From: VRUE01 sp963762205
Lineage (GTDB): Bacteria > Actinomycetota > Thermoleophilia > Solirubrobacterales > 70-9
NCBI GenBank assembly: GCA_963762205.1
Contig: CAVXJZ010000002.1
Span: 1-64,000, forward strand
Reading direction: 5' to 3'
Length of the DNA: 64,000 bases
The position numbers and the translations under genes were made by a program. Of the stretch, positions 50,467 through 59,954 are shown piece after piece (within the stretch, counting starts at the first letter, position 1; each line of letters opens with the position of its first letter). The notes under the pieces are model-generated. The model searched no databases, was not told the DNA's origin, and was given only the letters and a program-made list of their open reading frames with translations.

Positions 50467-51435
50467 GCGAGGTCCAGGGTGAGGGGCTCGTTGGCCTGAC
50501 CGAGATCGAGGCAGCCGCGCGGCGGCTGGCCGGGGTGGCGGTGAAGACTCCCCTCCTCTTCGCCGATGCCGTCTCGGACGCGGTGGGGGCCGAAGTGCGG
50601 CTGAAGTGCGAGTGCCTGCAGCGGGCGGGGTCGTTCAAGATCCGGGGCGCATACAACTTCGTCTCGCAGCTCCCCGACCATCAGGTGGAGAAGGGCATCA
50701 TCACCTATTCCTCGGGGAATCACGCTCAGGCCGTCGCCCTGACGGGCAAGCTCCGGGGAGTGCGGGCGGTGGTGGTCATGCCCACCACCGCGCCGAAGGT
50801 GAAGGTCGAGGGCGCGCGACGGCTCGGGGGCAGAGGTCGTCTTCGAGGGAACCACTTCGGTCGAGCGGAAGCTGCGCGCCGAAGCCATCGCGGAAGAGGA
50901 GGGGCTCGTCATCGTGCCCCCCTTCGACCATCGTCACATCATCGCCGGCCAGGGCACGGTGGGCCTGGAAATCGCGCGAGAGTGGGGCGATGTGGACCTG
51001 GTCCTGGCTCCTATCGGAGGCGGCGGTCTGTCCAGCGGCGTCGCCGCGGCGGTGAAGCGCATGCTGCCGGGAGCGCGGGTCATCGGCGTGGAGCCCGAGG
51101 GCGCCGCGTCCATGCGGGCGGCCCTGGACAACGGAGCGCCTACGTTGCTGCCCGAGGTGAATACCATCGCCGACGGGCTCATGCCCGTCATCGCCGGGGA
51201 GCTCACCTTCGAGCACGCCCGGGAGCTGATGGACGATGTCGTCACCGTCGATGACGACGCCATCCGTGAGGCCACCGCTCTCCTTCTCAATCGGCAGAAG
51301 CTGGTCGTGGAGTTCTCCGGCGCCGCCACGACGGCGGCGCTCCTGGCCAAGAAGGTGGACGTGGACGGTGCGCGCGTCGCCGCGGTGGTCAGCGGCGGCA
51401 ACCTGGACCCGTCCTTCCTGTCGGCGCTGGCGTGA
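50463..51435 (+). CDS. Threonine/serine dehydratase (PLP), one frameshift
   Basis: About 324 residues. GLTEIEAAARRLAGVAVKTP, PLP lysine in LQRAGSFKIRGAYNFVSQLP, ITYSSGNHAQAVALTGKLRG, phosphate-binding LVLAPIGGGGLSSGVAAAVK and GVEPEGAASMRAAL. It lacks the C-terminal regulatory domains of IlvA, so it is like TdcB or a serine racemase/dehydratase. One shift near 50830 (RRLGAEVVFEGTTSVER). Its ATG overlaps the gyrA stop, and its own stop overlaps the next start. Confidence 0.85.
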
Positions 51436-52382
51436 GGGACAAGGCGCCGGCCTTCGTTCGCGGCCTGGCCGTGGGTCACGGCCAGGCGTACGGCGGGCAT
51501 ACCGGGTGCACCGTGGTTCTGGGCCCGTTCCGCGGAGCAGCGGAGGTGCGCGGGCTCGCCACCGGCACGCGCGAGTTGGATGCGCTCTCACCACATCACC
51601 TGGTCCCCAGAGTGGACGCGATTCTCCTCACAGGAGGCTCGGCGTTCGGCTTGGCGGCCGCCGACGGCGTCATGACGTGGCTGGAGGGTGAGGGGAGAGG
51701 ATACGACACCGGCGTGGTGCCCGTGCCCATCGTGCCGGCAGCGGTGATCTTCGACCTCCGCGCCGACACGCCCAGGCCGGACACGGAGACCGGTGACGCA
51801 GCGTGCCGGGACGCTCGGGAGAGCGGCTTCGGGGAGGGACGGGTCGGCGTGGGCTCCGGTGCCACGGTGGGGAAGATCGCCGGTCTAGAAGGCGCCATGG
51901 CCGGCGGCTTCGGCGCCTGGAGCGTGCCCTTCGGCGAGTATCGGGTGGGGGCCCTGGTCGTGGTGAACGCCCTCGGCGACATCCTCGACGAGGGCGGCCA
52001 TATCGTCGCAGGCGCCCGGCGTCCCGACGGGTCGTTCCTGGACGCGGCGGCGATGCTCCGTCAGGGAGGCGTCGACGCGGGCGAGATGAGCGAGGGGACG
52101 CGGTCACTCGTGGCCGGCACGAACACCACGCTGGCGGTGGTGGCGACCGACATGCCCGTGGGCAAGATCGATCTGGGGCGCGTGGCACGCGTGGCCGCCA
52201 ATGCCCTGGCTCGTCGGATCTCCCCGGTGCACACGCCCTTCGACGGCGACGTGATCTTCGCCGTCTCGACCGCTCCGGAGGAGCAGCCCCTCAGCTCGCG
52301 CGAGGTCCTGGCTCTCGGCGCCGCCGCTCAGGGTGCACTGGAGGTTGCCATCGTTCGGGCGGTAACGGAGGGCACGCGTTGA
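51432..52382 (+). CDS. P1-family (DmpA-like) peptidase
   Basis: 316 residues, intact, GTG start at 51432 overlapping the previous stop. Family S58 features are GLAVGHGQAYGGHTGCTVVL, AILLTGGSAFGLAAADGVMT, RVGVGSGATVGKIAGLEGAM and the self-processing site region SLVAGTNTTLAVVATDMPVG. DmpA-type enzymes are autoproteolysed into two chains and release N-terminal residues or act on beta-peptides and oligoamides. Its operon position between a dehydratase and a HAD phosphatase gives no substrate clue. Confidence 0.88.
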   Translation: MRDKAPAFVRGLAVGHGQAYGGHTGCTVVLGPFRGAAEVRGLATGTRELDALSPHHLVPRVDAILLTGGSAFGLAAADGVMTWLEGEGRGYDTGVVPVPIVPAAVIFDLRADTPRPDTETGDAACRDARESGFGEGRVGVGSGATVGKIAGLEGAMAGGFGAWSVPFGEYRVGALVVVNALGDILDEGGHIVAGARRPDGSFLDAAAMLRQGGVDAGEMSEGTRSLVAGTNTTLAVVATDMPVGKIDLGRVARVAANALARRISPVHTPFDGDVIFAVSTAPEEQPLSSREVLALGAAAQGALEVAIVRAVTEGTR

Positions 52383-53062
52383 GGCGGCTGTTGCTCTTCG
52401 ACATCGACGGGACGTTGGTAGCCGGGGGACCCGCGAAGGGGGCCTTTCACGTGGCCCTCATGGAGACGTTCGGCACCGCTGGAGCCATTGAGGTCCACAA
52501 CTTCGCGGGCAAGACCGATCCTCAGATCGCAAGGGAGCTGCTCCGCGACGCGGGGTTCGATGGCCCCGACATCGACGCCGGGCTCCCGCACTTGTGGGAG
52601 CGATATGTGGCCCATCTCGCGGAGCGGCTGGGGACCCACCCTATGCAGGTGCTCCCGGGCGTAGGCGCGCTCCTGGATGCGGTTGCGGGCCGGGACGACC
52701 TGGCTCTGGGCCTCATGACCGGCAACATCGTGCGCGGCGCGGAGTTGAAGCTGGGGTCGGCAGGGATCTGGGATCGATTCCGGATGGGGAGCTTCGGGTC
52801 CGATCACGAAGATCGGGACGAGCTTCCGGCCATCGCCCTGAGCCGCGCCCACGAGGAGTGGGGAGTCGACTTTCCTCCGGAAGCGGTCGTGGTGGTGGGG
52901 GACACGCCCAGGGACGTCCAGTGTGGCCGCAGTTCGGGCATGAGAACTCTCGGCGTCGCCACCGGGCGCTACGCGATCTCCGATCTGGAGAGCGCCGGCG
53001 CGGACCGGGTGGTTCCGGACCTCACCGACACCCGATGGATCCTGTCGCTTCTCAGCGAATGA
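52379..53062 (+). CDS. HAD-superfamily phosphatase
   Basis: 228 residues from a TTG at 52379 that overlaps the preceding stop (TTGA). Motif I is LLLFDIDGTLVAGG, motif II lies in LALGLMTGNIVRGAELKLGS, and motif III/IV is VVVVGDTPRDVQCGRSSGMR. The alpha-helical cap places it in the phosphoglycolate-phosphatase-like subgroup. It is the last gene of the gyrA run, followed 150 bases later by a terminator hairpin. The frame is intact. Confidence 0.87.
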   Translation: MRRLLLFDIDGTLVAGGPAKGAFHVALMETFGTAGAIEVHNFAGKTDPQIARELLRDAGFDGPDIDAGLPHLWERYVAHLAERLGTHPMQVLPGVGALLDAVAGRDDLALGLMTGNIVRGAELKLGSAGIWDRFRMGSFGSDHEDRDELPAIALSRAHEEWGVDFPPEAVVVVGDTPRDVQCGRSSGMRTLGVATGRYAISDLESAGADRVVPDLTDTRWILSLLSE

Positions 53063-53210
53063 CGGGTCGTTCGGGGTCTTGCGGCGGGGGTCTTCGGGGG
53101 GGTGGCGGATGCCGGGGCTCGCTTGATCGGGATGGTCCACGGAAACATCTTGGTGGCTCCGAGCGAACCAATAGGAAGTACGAACAAACGTGGCGACGTG
53201 ACTGAACGAG

Positions 53211-53232
53211 GGCCGGCGACGAGCCGGCCTTT
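53211..53232 (+). terminator. Intrinsic terminator of the gyrA-HAD run
   Basis: ggccggc (53211-53217) and gccggcc (53223-53229) around gacga, followed by ttt. It lies in the 270-base gap after the HAD gene; the rest of this gap shows no gene. Confidence 0.6.
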
Positions 53233-53332
53233 CCGACCGGCGGTCGATACGACCTGCCTTCGTGGAGGAAGATCTCGTGGTGAGCAGAGCCCAACAACGT
53301 AGGGAAGCCGCGGAAGCCCGGGCGGCTCCGAC

Positions 53333-54069
53333 ATGACCAAGTTCTACTGGACACTCGGGGTCGTGGCCGTCATCGGCTTGGGCGCCGTCGGCTACCAGGT
53401 CGCCTCGCAACAAGCTCGGGCACGCCGCCACCGCGCCGGTGGACCTCACGGGCCTCGACGACCCGACGGCTCTCATGAGAGCGGCCCAGGCCATCACCAA
53501 GGGGGACCCCAACGCCCCGGTAACCATCATGGAGTTCGGTGACTACGAATGCCCCGGCTGTGGCGTCTTCACGCTCACCGTCCAGCCTCAGATCGAGCGG
53601 GCCTACGTGGCGACCGGCAAGGCCAAGTTCGTCTTCTACGACTTCCCCCTGGTGAGCATCCACGCGACCTCGTTCATCGCCGCCCGGGCGGCGCGCTGCG
53701 CCAGCGACCAGGACCGGTTCTGGCAGTATCCACGACGAGCTGTACAGGAAGCAGACTGCCTGGGTGCCCCAGGCCAACCCCATCAACACGTTCATCGGCT
53801 ACGCCAAGGGCCTGGGCATGGACCCGGACGCCTTCGGCGCGTGCCTGAACAGCGACAAGCACGCCGACGTGGTGACCGCGAACCTGAGGCTGGCGCAACA
53901 GTTCGGGCTGAGCGGCACGCCGACGATCATGGTGGGGCTCGACAAGGGGATGCCGCGGCGCCTGGGTGACGACTTCAGCTTACAAGGCGGTGACGGCGTC
54001 GTCGACCAGGTGCTCGCCGAGGCAGCCGCCCAGGACAGCGCCAGATCGGCGGAAGCTGAGCCACCGTGA
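53333..54069 (+). CDS. DsbA-family thiol oxidoreductase (frameshifted)
   Basis: ATG 53333, MTKFYWTLGVVAVIGLGAVG, a signal anchor. The thioredoxin_4 domain follows: DPNAPVTIMEFGDYECPGCG (CPGC active site), KFVFYDFPLVSIHATSFIAA, YAKGLGMDPDAFGACLNSDK and the cis-Pro region FGLSGTPTIMVG. About 245 residues. Three shifts (near 53415, 53730, 53980). An upstream GTG at 53279 (SRAQQRREAAEARAAP) could add a basic N-terminus if a base is missing there. It is paired with VKOR downstream. Confidence 0.85.
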
Positions 54070-54100
54070 GCGAAGCGCCGGCCAGCCTCCCGCCAACCGG

Positions 54101-54513
54101 ATGGCCATCGCGGTGATGGCCCTCGTGGGCTTCTTCATCGCGTTCTACCTCCTGGCGCATTCACTGGGTTGGACCGGCTCGCTCCTCTGCGGAGTGGGCA
54201 ACTGCGAGCGGGTACAGCAGAGCCCCTACGCGCGGATCGGGCCCATACCCGTGGCGGGGCTCGGCGTCGTGGGCTATGTGATCTTGCTCGTGGTCTCTTT
54301 CATGGGCATCCAGCCCGCAGGAAGGGAGTCCCGCGCCCTCGGCGGCCTGCTCTTCGCGGGTGGCCTGGTCGGGTTCGCATTCTCGCTCTATCTCACGTAC
54401 CTGGAGGCCGCGGTGATCCACGCGTGGTGCCAGTGGTGTGTGATGTCGGCGATCATCATGACTTGATCTTCCTGGCGTCGCTGCCCGAGGTGCGACGGAT
54501 CCGGGGAGCCTGA
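54101..54513 (+). CDS. VKOR-family disulfide oxidoreductase (one frameshift)
   Basis: ATG 54101. Four helices with the VKOR cysteine pairs: LLCGVGNCERVQQSPYARIG in the loop and IHAWCQWCVMSAIIMT in the last helix. It would re-oxidise the DsbA protein encoded just upstream. A base is missing near 54465, so the written frame stops at 54466; correction gives LIFLASLPEVRRIRGA and a stop at 54513, 10 bases before the next gene. About 137 residues. Confidence 0.87.
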
Positions 54514-54523
54514 GAGGAGCCTC

Positions 54524-54727
54524 ATGCCGAAGGCCAAACCGAAGGTCAAGGTGCGTCTCCTCTTCGTGGACGAAGGCTCGTATCACCACGAGGAGATCGA
54601 GATTCCGGCGTCGTCCATGGACGCGTACGACCGGCTCATCGACTGCGTGCGAGAGGACGAGTCGGTGCTGAAGGGTCTGTATGTGGACCTGGACCGCCTA
54701 TGCGGCGCTTGGGTGGTGGACGCGTGA
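54524..54727 (+). CDS. Small conserved-looking protein
   Basis: 67 residues, intact, with RBS gagaggagcctc. MPKAKPKVKVRLLFVDEGSY then HHEEIEIPASSMDAYDRLID, ending LYVDLDRLCGAWVVDA. Strand-rich N-terminus and helical centre; no family is recognised. It follows the VKOR gene by 10 bases and is probably co-transcribed. Its last 17 bases are repeated 138 bases downstream. Confidence 0.6.
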   Translation: MPKAKPKVKVRLLFVDEGSYHHEEIEIPASSMDAYDRLIDCVREDESVLKGLYVDLDRLCGAWVVDA

Positions 54728-54899
54728 CATCGGCGCAGGGCGGCGTTGGGCTCCGGGCGCCGACCTGCGACGTACCATTGAGGTACGCCTCGGTCGTCGT
54801 CCTCGCCCGCCTTCCCCTGCATCCGATTTGACGCGTCCCATTGCGTGAGGGTGGTGGACGCGTGAAGTGGGGGCCGGGCAGCGTTGGGCTCCGGGCGCC
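54711..54899. repeat. 138-bp-spaced direct repeat copying a gene's 3' end
   Basis: gggtggtggacgcgtga (54711-54727, the end of the small gene) recurs at 54849-54865. gcgttgggctccgggcgcc at 54743-54761 recurs at 54881-54899. The shared offset of 138 shows one duplication event covering about 51 conserved bases. The remaining gene-free sequence to 55038 shows no other feature. Confidence 0.75.
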
Positions 54900-55038
54900 C
54901 GGGTACCCGCGCCCGTAGGGAGGGGGTGCGCGCCGGGGCGGCGAAATCGATCGCCGCCGTCGCTGGACCTCCGAGCGCGGCCGTGTGATCGTTGGCGTAC
55001 GCCGACGAGACAGCCCACCGAGGCCGGGGCCCTCTTTC

Positions 55039-55911
55039 ATGAACCCCTCCATCACGATGTTCACCGACGTCGCTCTTCCGGCGGTGGGGCTCCTCGCGCT
55101 CGCCGTCCTCGCGCTTCTCGTGTTCGGTTCGGTGACCTGGCGCCGCCGAACGGATGCGCTACGCGCCCGACTTCCTTCGCCCTCCTCATCCCCCGGTCCC
55201 CCGTTCCGCGCCGGGGACATGGACGCGCTCCCGCCACCGGTGGCGCGCTATCTCCGATTCGCGTTGAAGGAAGGCCAAGCCAGGGTGGTACGAGCCCACG
55301 TGACGTCGGAGGGGGAGTTCCGCCGGGGAGAAGCCGCCGACGCCTGGATTCCCTTCAAGGCGGATCAGCTGTTCACCGCGCTGCGCCCTGGATTCGTGTG
55401 GGACGCTCGCATGCGCCTGGCGCCGGGTCTGGCCATCCACGTCGTGGATGCATACGTGGATGGCGTGGGCACGATGAAAGCCGCCGTAGCCGGGTTGATC
55501 CCGGTAGTTGATGCTCCGGATACACCGGAGCTCTCGAGAGGAGAGATGATGCGGTGGCTGGCCGAAACGCCCTGGCTGCCCACCGCTCTGCTGCCCGGTG
55601 GATGCGTGGAGTGGAGCCCGCTGGACGACGACAGCGCGCGGGCGACAGTCCATGCGGACGGATTGGAGGTGTCGGCGGAGTTCCGCTTCGGAGCCGACGG
55701 CGGAGTGGTCGAGGTGAACGTTCCGGACCGCCCGAGGGAGGTGGACGGTGAGTTCGTTCGCACCCCATGGTCGTGTCGCCTCGGTGCATACGGTGAGCGG
55801 GATGGCATGCGAGTTCCCGGAGACGCAGTGGTCCTGTGGCAACTCACCGGCGGGGATCTTCCCTATTGGAAGGGCAGGATCACCGGAGCGACGTACGAGA
55901 TGGCGGAGTGA
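55039..55911 (+). CDS. DUF6544-family protein
   Basis: 290 residues, intact, from ATG 55039 (MNPSITMFTDVALPAVGLLA). One N-terminal membrane helix (VGLLALAVLALLVFGSV) precedes a soluble domain with the family's PPPVARYLRFALKEGQARVV, FTALRPGFVWDARMRLAPGL, EMMRWLAETPWLPTALLPGG and a final DLPYWKGRITGATYEMAE. Function is unknown; the fold is thought to be lipid- or lipocalin-like. It converges with the permease gene, with 1 base between stops. Confidence 0.8.
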   Translation: MNPSITMFTDVALPAVGLLALAVLALLVFGSVTWRRRTDALRARLPSPSSSPGPPFRAGDMDALPPPVARYLRFALKEGQARVVRAHVTSEGEFRRGEAADAWIPFKADQLFTALRPGFVWDARMRLAPGLAIHVVDAYVDGVGTMKAAVAGLIPVVDAPDTPELSRGEMMRWLAETPWLPTALLPGGCVEWSPLDDDSARATVHADGLEVSAEFRFGADGGVVEVNVPDRPREVDGEFVRTPWSCRLGAYGERDGMRVPGDAVVLWQLTGGDLPYWKGRITGATYEMAE

Positions 55912-55912
55912 C

Positions 55913-58519
55913 CTACTCCTCCTTCAGCACCTCCACCGGATCGAGACGCGTCGCCCGGCGCGCGGGAAGAAACGACGCCAGGACGGCGATGGCCAGGAAG
56001 AAGAGCGCCGTGGCCGCCAGCACCGACGGATCCCGGGGAGTTACTTCGTAGAGGAGTGCCTGGACCATTCGTGAGGCCAGGATCGTCCCGAGGACGCCGA
56101 CGAGAATCCCGGGGATGGCCACTTCGAGTCCCTCACGGAGCACCAAGCCTCGCACGCCAATCCGATCCGCACCCAGGGCCATGCGGATGCCGATCTCGCG
56201 GTCGCGACGGCTCACGGAGTAGCTGAGGGTGCCGTACAGCCCGACGCCCGCCAGGGTGACGGCGATGCCCGCGAGGAGCGTCATCAGCGTCATCACGAAG
56301 CGGGGCTTCTGCTCTTCCTCCGCGAGGGCCTGAGACGCCGTCCGCAGCTTGAAGATGGCCTGCTGTGGGTCCACGGCGCGCACGGCCCGCTGGATCGTGG
56401 GAAGGAGTGTCTCCGGGTCGCCGTCGGTCCGCACGGCCAGGGAAGCGTACGTCCAGGTGCCGCCGAGCTCGCTTGGGTGGAGGATCTGTCCGGCACCCAG
56501 GCTCTGGTCCCGCCCCATGAGGCGAAGGTCGCGGACGACGCCCACGACGGTGAGCCAGGGGTCGCCGTCGTCGAGGCGGAAGCGCTTCCCCACGGCCCCA
56601 CGACCGCCCCACAGGAAACGCTCCATGTCCTCGTCGATGATCACCGCATCGGTGCCTGCGTCGGCGGGCTCGAACGCCCGCCCCTCGACGAGGTCGACGC
56701 CCATGACCTTGAAGTAGTCCGGGTGAACGCTGGTGGAGGGAACGAGGGTGGGTTGGTCCTTTCGAGGCTCGGCGCCTTCGGCCTGAAGGTGTACGTCGAA
56801 GCTGAACCCGGAGCCGTCGGTGACGGTCGCTCCGCGTACTCCCGGGCTGGTCTCCAGACGCGCCTGGAGCCTGCGCAGGAAGTCGCCCCGATCGGTGGCC
56901 TCCGGGTACCGCATCGACGAGGGCTGAAGGTCGGCGAGCGCGATGTGCCGGAAGTCGTACCCGGGGTCGACACGCACCAGGCGATCGAGGCTCTTCACGA
57001 AGAGGCCGGCGGCCGCCAGGAGGGTCATGGAGAGCGCCACCTGGATGAACACCATCGCGTTGCGGAGCCGGCGTCCCGATGCTCCGTCACCGTGGAAGCG
57101 CCCCGTCAGAGCTCGCGTGAAGGTAGACGGGAAGGTCCGGAGTCCGGGGAGGAGCCCTAGGATGACGCCCACCACCGTGGACACGCCGAAGACGAAGACC
57201 AGGGTCCGGCCCTCCACCCTGAGAGAGTAGGGGCTGAAGTACAGGACGTCCCTGGGGAAGATGCCACGGATCCCGCCCACGGCGACCAGAGCCATCACGA
57301 CCGCCCCCACCCCGCCGGCCAGCCCGAGCAGGACGCCCTCCACCAGGAATTGGCCGAATGCCCGTCGTCTCGAGCCACCGAGCGCGGCGCGGACGGCCAT
57401 TTCCTGGCTCCGTCCGGACGCGCGTACCAGGAGGAGGTTCACCCCGTTCACGAGGGCGATGAGGAAGATCATTCCCACGGTGGCGCTCAGAAGCCAGAGT
57501 GCCTGGCGGATGTCCGAGTTGACCCGGTGGCTTCCCAGGGGGACGAGGGCCACCTTCCAGGTGCCTCCCGACCTCGGTCGCTCCGAGTCCAGGGACGCGG
57601 CGGTGACGTCCACGCGGTCCTTCGCCTGGGCGAGGGTGATGTCCGCCCGCAGCCGGGCCCAAACCGTGGGGCGCACGTGAAGCGTCTCGCCGGCTAGCGT
57701 GTGGTCCGAGCGCAGTGGCAACCAGAGGTCCGGATCGTCGGACATCAGGATGGGGAACTTCACACCTCCGGCGAGGACACCCACCACGGTAACCGGGCCC
57801 GTCTCCAGGTCGATGGTGGAGCCGAGGATGGACGGGTCACCACCCAGGCGCTGGTAGTAGGCGCGACCGAGGACGGCCACTTCGGGGCTGGACGGCGATG
57901 CGTCCTCATGCGAAAACGAGCGACCCACGAGCAGGGGCAAGCCAAGCAGTGTATCCGCTCCGGGGGTCACGCCCAGAATGTGCAGTGGCTCGGCCACCGG
58001 ACCATCGGTGCGGACCACGGTCTTGGGCGCATACTCCAGCCACCCATCGGTGAGGTCGCGTGTATCCTGGCGCCACTCCGCCGCGCTCTCCACCGAAAGC
58101 CCGTACATGTACCCGCCCCCGTCTTTCAACGCCTGGTCCACCTCCACCAGCCGGTCGGCGTCCTGGTAGGGAAGGGGGCGCAACAGCAGCGCGTCCAACA
58201 CCGCGAAGATCGACGAAGCCGCGCCGATTCCCAGAGCGAGGGTCAACGCCACCGCGAGGGTGAAGACAGGATTCTTCTTCATGCCTCTGAGCGCATGACG
58301 CACGTCCCACCAGAGGGAGCGTAGGATCTCCGTGCCCGTCGTCGTTCTCGTGTCCACGTCGCCGTCGATTTTCATGAGCTCCCTCCTCACCCCGTCCACG
58401 TCCCCGAATCGGCGCTCCGCCTCCCGGAGAGCCGCGTCCCGCTCCCATCCTTCCTCCATGAGGAGCGCCGCGCGCTCTTCGATGTGATGACGGATCTCCT
58501 CGTCGACCGCACGCCTCAT
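55913..58519 (-). CDS. FtsX-like/MacB-type permease (ADOP family)
   Basis: 868 residues, intact. The start ATG at 58519 overlaps the PadR stop (ATGA). A permease-prefix helix region (MRRAVDEEIRHHIEERAALL) is followed by DVRHALRGMKKNPVFTLAVA, a MacB-type periplasmic domain, an FtsX domain (IALVNGVNLLLVRASGRSQE), a second periplasmic domain and a final FtsX domain (RDREIGIRMALGADRIGVRG, ending ARRATRLDPVEVLKEE). This is the 'acidobacterial duplicated orphan permease' layout: two FtsX modules without an adjacent ATPase. Likely roles are export or signal-linked envelope stress. It is controlled by the upstream PadR. Confidence 0.92.
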   Translation of the reverse strand: MRRAVDEEIRHHIEERAALLMEEGWERDAALREAERRFGDVDGVRRELMKIDGDVDTRTTTGTEILRSLWWDVRHALRGMKKNPVFTLAVALTLALGIGAASSIFAVLDALLLRPLPYQDADRLVEVDQALKDGGGYMYGLSVESAAEWRQDTRDLTDGWLEYAPKTVVRTDGPVAEPLHILGVTPGADTLLGLPLLVGRSFSHEDASPSSPEVAVLGRAYYQRLGGDPSILGSTIDLETGPVTVVGVLAGGVKFPILMSDDPDLWLPLRSDHTLAGETLHVRPTVWARLRADITLAQAKDRVDVTAASLDSERPRSGGTWKVALVPLGSHRVNSDIRQALWLLSATVGMIFLIALVNGVNLLLVRASGRSQEMAVRAALGGSRRRAFGQFLVEGVLLGLAGGVGAVVMALVAVGGIRGIFPRDVLYFSPYSLRVEGRTLVFVFGVSTVVGVILGLLPGLRTFPSTFTRALTGRFHGDGASGRRLRNAMVFIQVALSMTLLAAAGLFVKSLDRLVRVDPGYDFRHIALADLQPSSMRYPEATDRGDFLRRLQARLETSPGVRGATVTDGSGFSFDVHLQAEGAEPRKDQPTLVPSTSVHPDYFKVMGVDLVEGRAFEPADAGTDAVIIDEDMERFLWGGRGAVGKRFRLDDGDPWLTVVGVVRDLRLMGRDQSLGAGQILHPSELGGTWTYASLAVRTDGDPETLLPTIQRAVRAVDPQQAIFKLRTASQALAEEEQKPRFVMTLMTLLAGIAVTLAGVGLYGTLSYSVSRRDREIGIRMALGADRIGVRGLVLREGLEVAIPGILVGVLGTILASRMVQALLYEVTPRDPSVLAATALFFLAIAVLASFLPARRATRLDPVEVLKEE

Positions 58520-58854
58520 GCCTCCCCCGTCACCACCTTGCCCACCGCGGCCACGTATCGGTCCCAGTCTCGCGACACCTGGGTCAGGGCCTCGCTGCCG
58601 GCGGCGGTGATCTCGTAGTACTTGGCTCGCCGTCCCTTGGGCGACACCGCCCATTGGGACTTCAGCCACTTTCGCTTCTCCATGCGGTGGAGTGCCGGGT
58701 AGAGGGCGCCCTCCTCCACCAGGAGGTCTCCCTCCGACGTTCGCTCGATCCACGCGAGGACCTCGAAGCCGTGCATCCGTCTCCCCCGTGCCAGGGCTCC
58801 GAGGGCGAGGAACTCGACGGTTCCCGGGAGGATGGGGAGAGAGTGGCGGCTCAT
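58516..58854 (-). CDS. PadR-family repressor of the FtsX-like permease
   Basis: 112 residues from ATG 58854 (MSRHSLPILPGTVEFLALGA), with ggag six bases upstream. Winged helix: GRRMHGFEVLAWIERTSEGD, EEGALYPALHRMEKRKWLKS. An in-frame start at 58905 exists, but it would put the promoter and palindrome inside the gene. The stop overlaps the permease start. Confidence 0.88.
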   Translation of the reverse strand: MSRHSLPILPGTVEFLALGALARGRRMHGFEVLAWIERTSEGDLLVEEGALYPALHRMEKRKWLKSQWAVSPKGRRAKYYEITAAGSEALTQVSRDWDRYVAAVGKVVTGEA

Positions 58855-58879
58855 CCGAGCTCCGGCAGGATTCAGGGGA

Positions 58880-58910
58880 ATTATGGTCTCAATCGTTGAG
58901 GTCATGGCAA
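58880..58910 (-). promoter_or_regulatory. Promoter and palindromic operator of the padR-permease operon
   Basis: On the minus strand TTGCCA (complement of 58905-58910) and CATAAT (complement of 58880-58885) are 19 bases apart. The spacer contains the palindrome ctcaacgattgag (58888-58900). A repressor site inside the spacer fits PadR autoregulation. Confidence 0.55.
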
Positions 58911-58954
58911 GAATATTGGCCTCGCGTACTTAGGGCAAGCCCCTGATGCATGCC

Positions 58955-59797
58955 TCAGCGTCCCAGCCGAGCGGCTGGCGTTGTGTCGCCGGCCCGCGCG
59001 TTGGAGCCGTGGTGCCCAAGGGTCTTCACGAACTCCTCCACGGCGGCGTAGTACGCGGTCGGTCGTGAGTACATCGGGAAGTGGCCGCAGCGGGGGAGCC
59101 TCACCACGGGTACTCCGGAATCCTCCAGGTCCGCCAGGTAGGGAAGCCCGCGGCTTGACGCTCCGGTGACGAAGATCTTCGGAACGGTCAGGGCGGTGAA
59201 CCAGCCGAGGAGTGGCGAGCCGGCGCAGTGCTCCACGAGCGATCTCGACAGGGCCAGGAACGTGGGACGGTCGCGGATCCTGCCCAGAGTGGCAGCGTAG
59301 CGCGCCATGCCGGGGCCGCGGGAGCGGGCCAGGGCCTCCGCCACCTTCTCGAGAGCCTCCGTCACCACGCGGCCGGAGACGAAGCAGTCGCCCGGTCCGA
59401 GATTCCCCTCGACGTTCACGAAACCGGCGACGAGGTGGGGCTCTCTCCGGCACAGGAGGAGGCCGGCGAGGCCTCCCATGCTGTGCCCCACGACGACGGC
59501 GGGTCCGTGGCCCAGCGCACGGACGAGGTCTCCGGCCAGGCGTGCGAGGTCCCCGACACTCAGGTCGGCCACTCCGGGGGTGTCTCCCGTGCCGGGGAAG
59601 TCGGGAACCAGCAGGGCACGTCCAGGCAGCACGCGCTCCGGCGGCACTCCCAACGCTTCCGCGGCGGGCATGCCGAGGCCGGGCAGCAGGAGCACGGCAG
59701 GCGACGCGCCCTCCCGTCGTAAGCACGAAACGGGAACCCGCCGCCCGGCGACGATCGTGGGCACCGTGGCCCGGAAGGAGGTGGTCATCTGCCCCAC
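58955..59797 (-). CDS. Alpha/beta-hydrolase
   Basis: 280 residues, intact. Oxyanion region VLLLPGLGMPAAEALGV, nucleophile elbow AVVVGHSMGGLAGLLLC (Ser in GHSMGG), acid region around VPKIFVTGASSRGLPYLADL and catalytic His in LPRCGHFPMYSRP. No lid domain or signal peptide, so a cytosolic esterase or lactonase is likely. It reads in the same direction as padR, but 45 bases upstream of its promoter. The start at 59788 (MTTSFRATV) is as likely as 59797. Confidence 0.85.
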   Translation of the reverse strand: MGQMTTSFRATVPTIVAGRRVPVSCLRREGASPAVLLLPGLGMPAAEALGVPPERVLPGRALLVPDFPGTGDTPGVADLSVGDLARLAGDLVRALGHGPAVVVGHSMGGLAGLLLCRREPHLVAGFVNVEGNLGPGDCFVSGRVVTEALEKVAEALARSRGPGMARYAATLGRIRDRPTFLALSRSLVEHCAGSPLLGWFTALTVPKIFVTGASSRGLPYLADLEDSGVPVVRLPRCGHFPMYSRPTAYYAAVEEFVKTLGHHGSNARAGDTTPAARLGR

Positions 59798-59954
59798 GTT
59801 AGCGCAACGGTCGGGGCCTGCCAGGCCCTCCCGGGCGTGACCGCCGCCGAGGCATCGTTCCCCTCGCCTTCACCGTCCCGCCGGGCTACCCTTCGGAGAC
59901 CCCGCCGACGACCCACCGTCGTGACCCTCCGAGTCCATCGACGGAGACGCTGTC

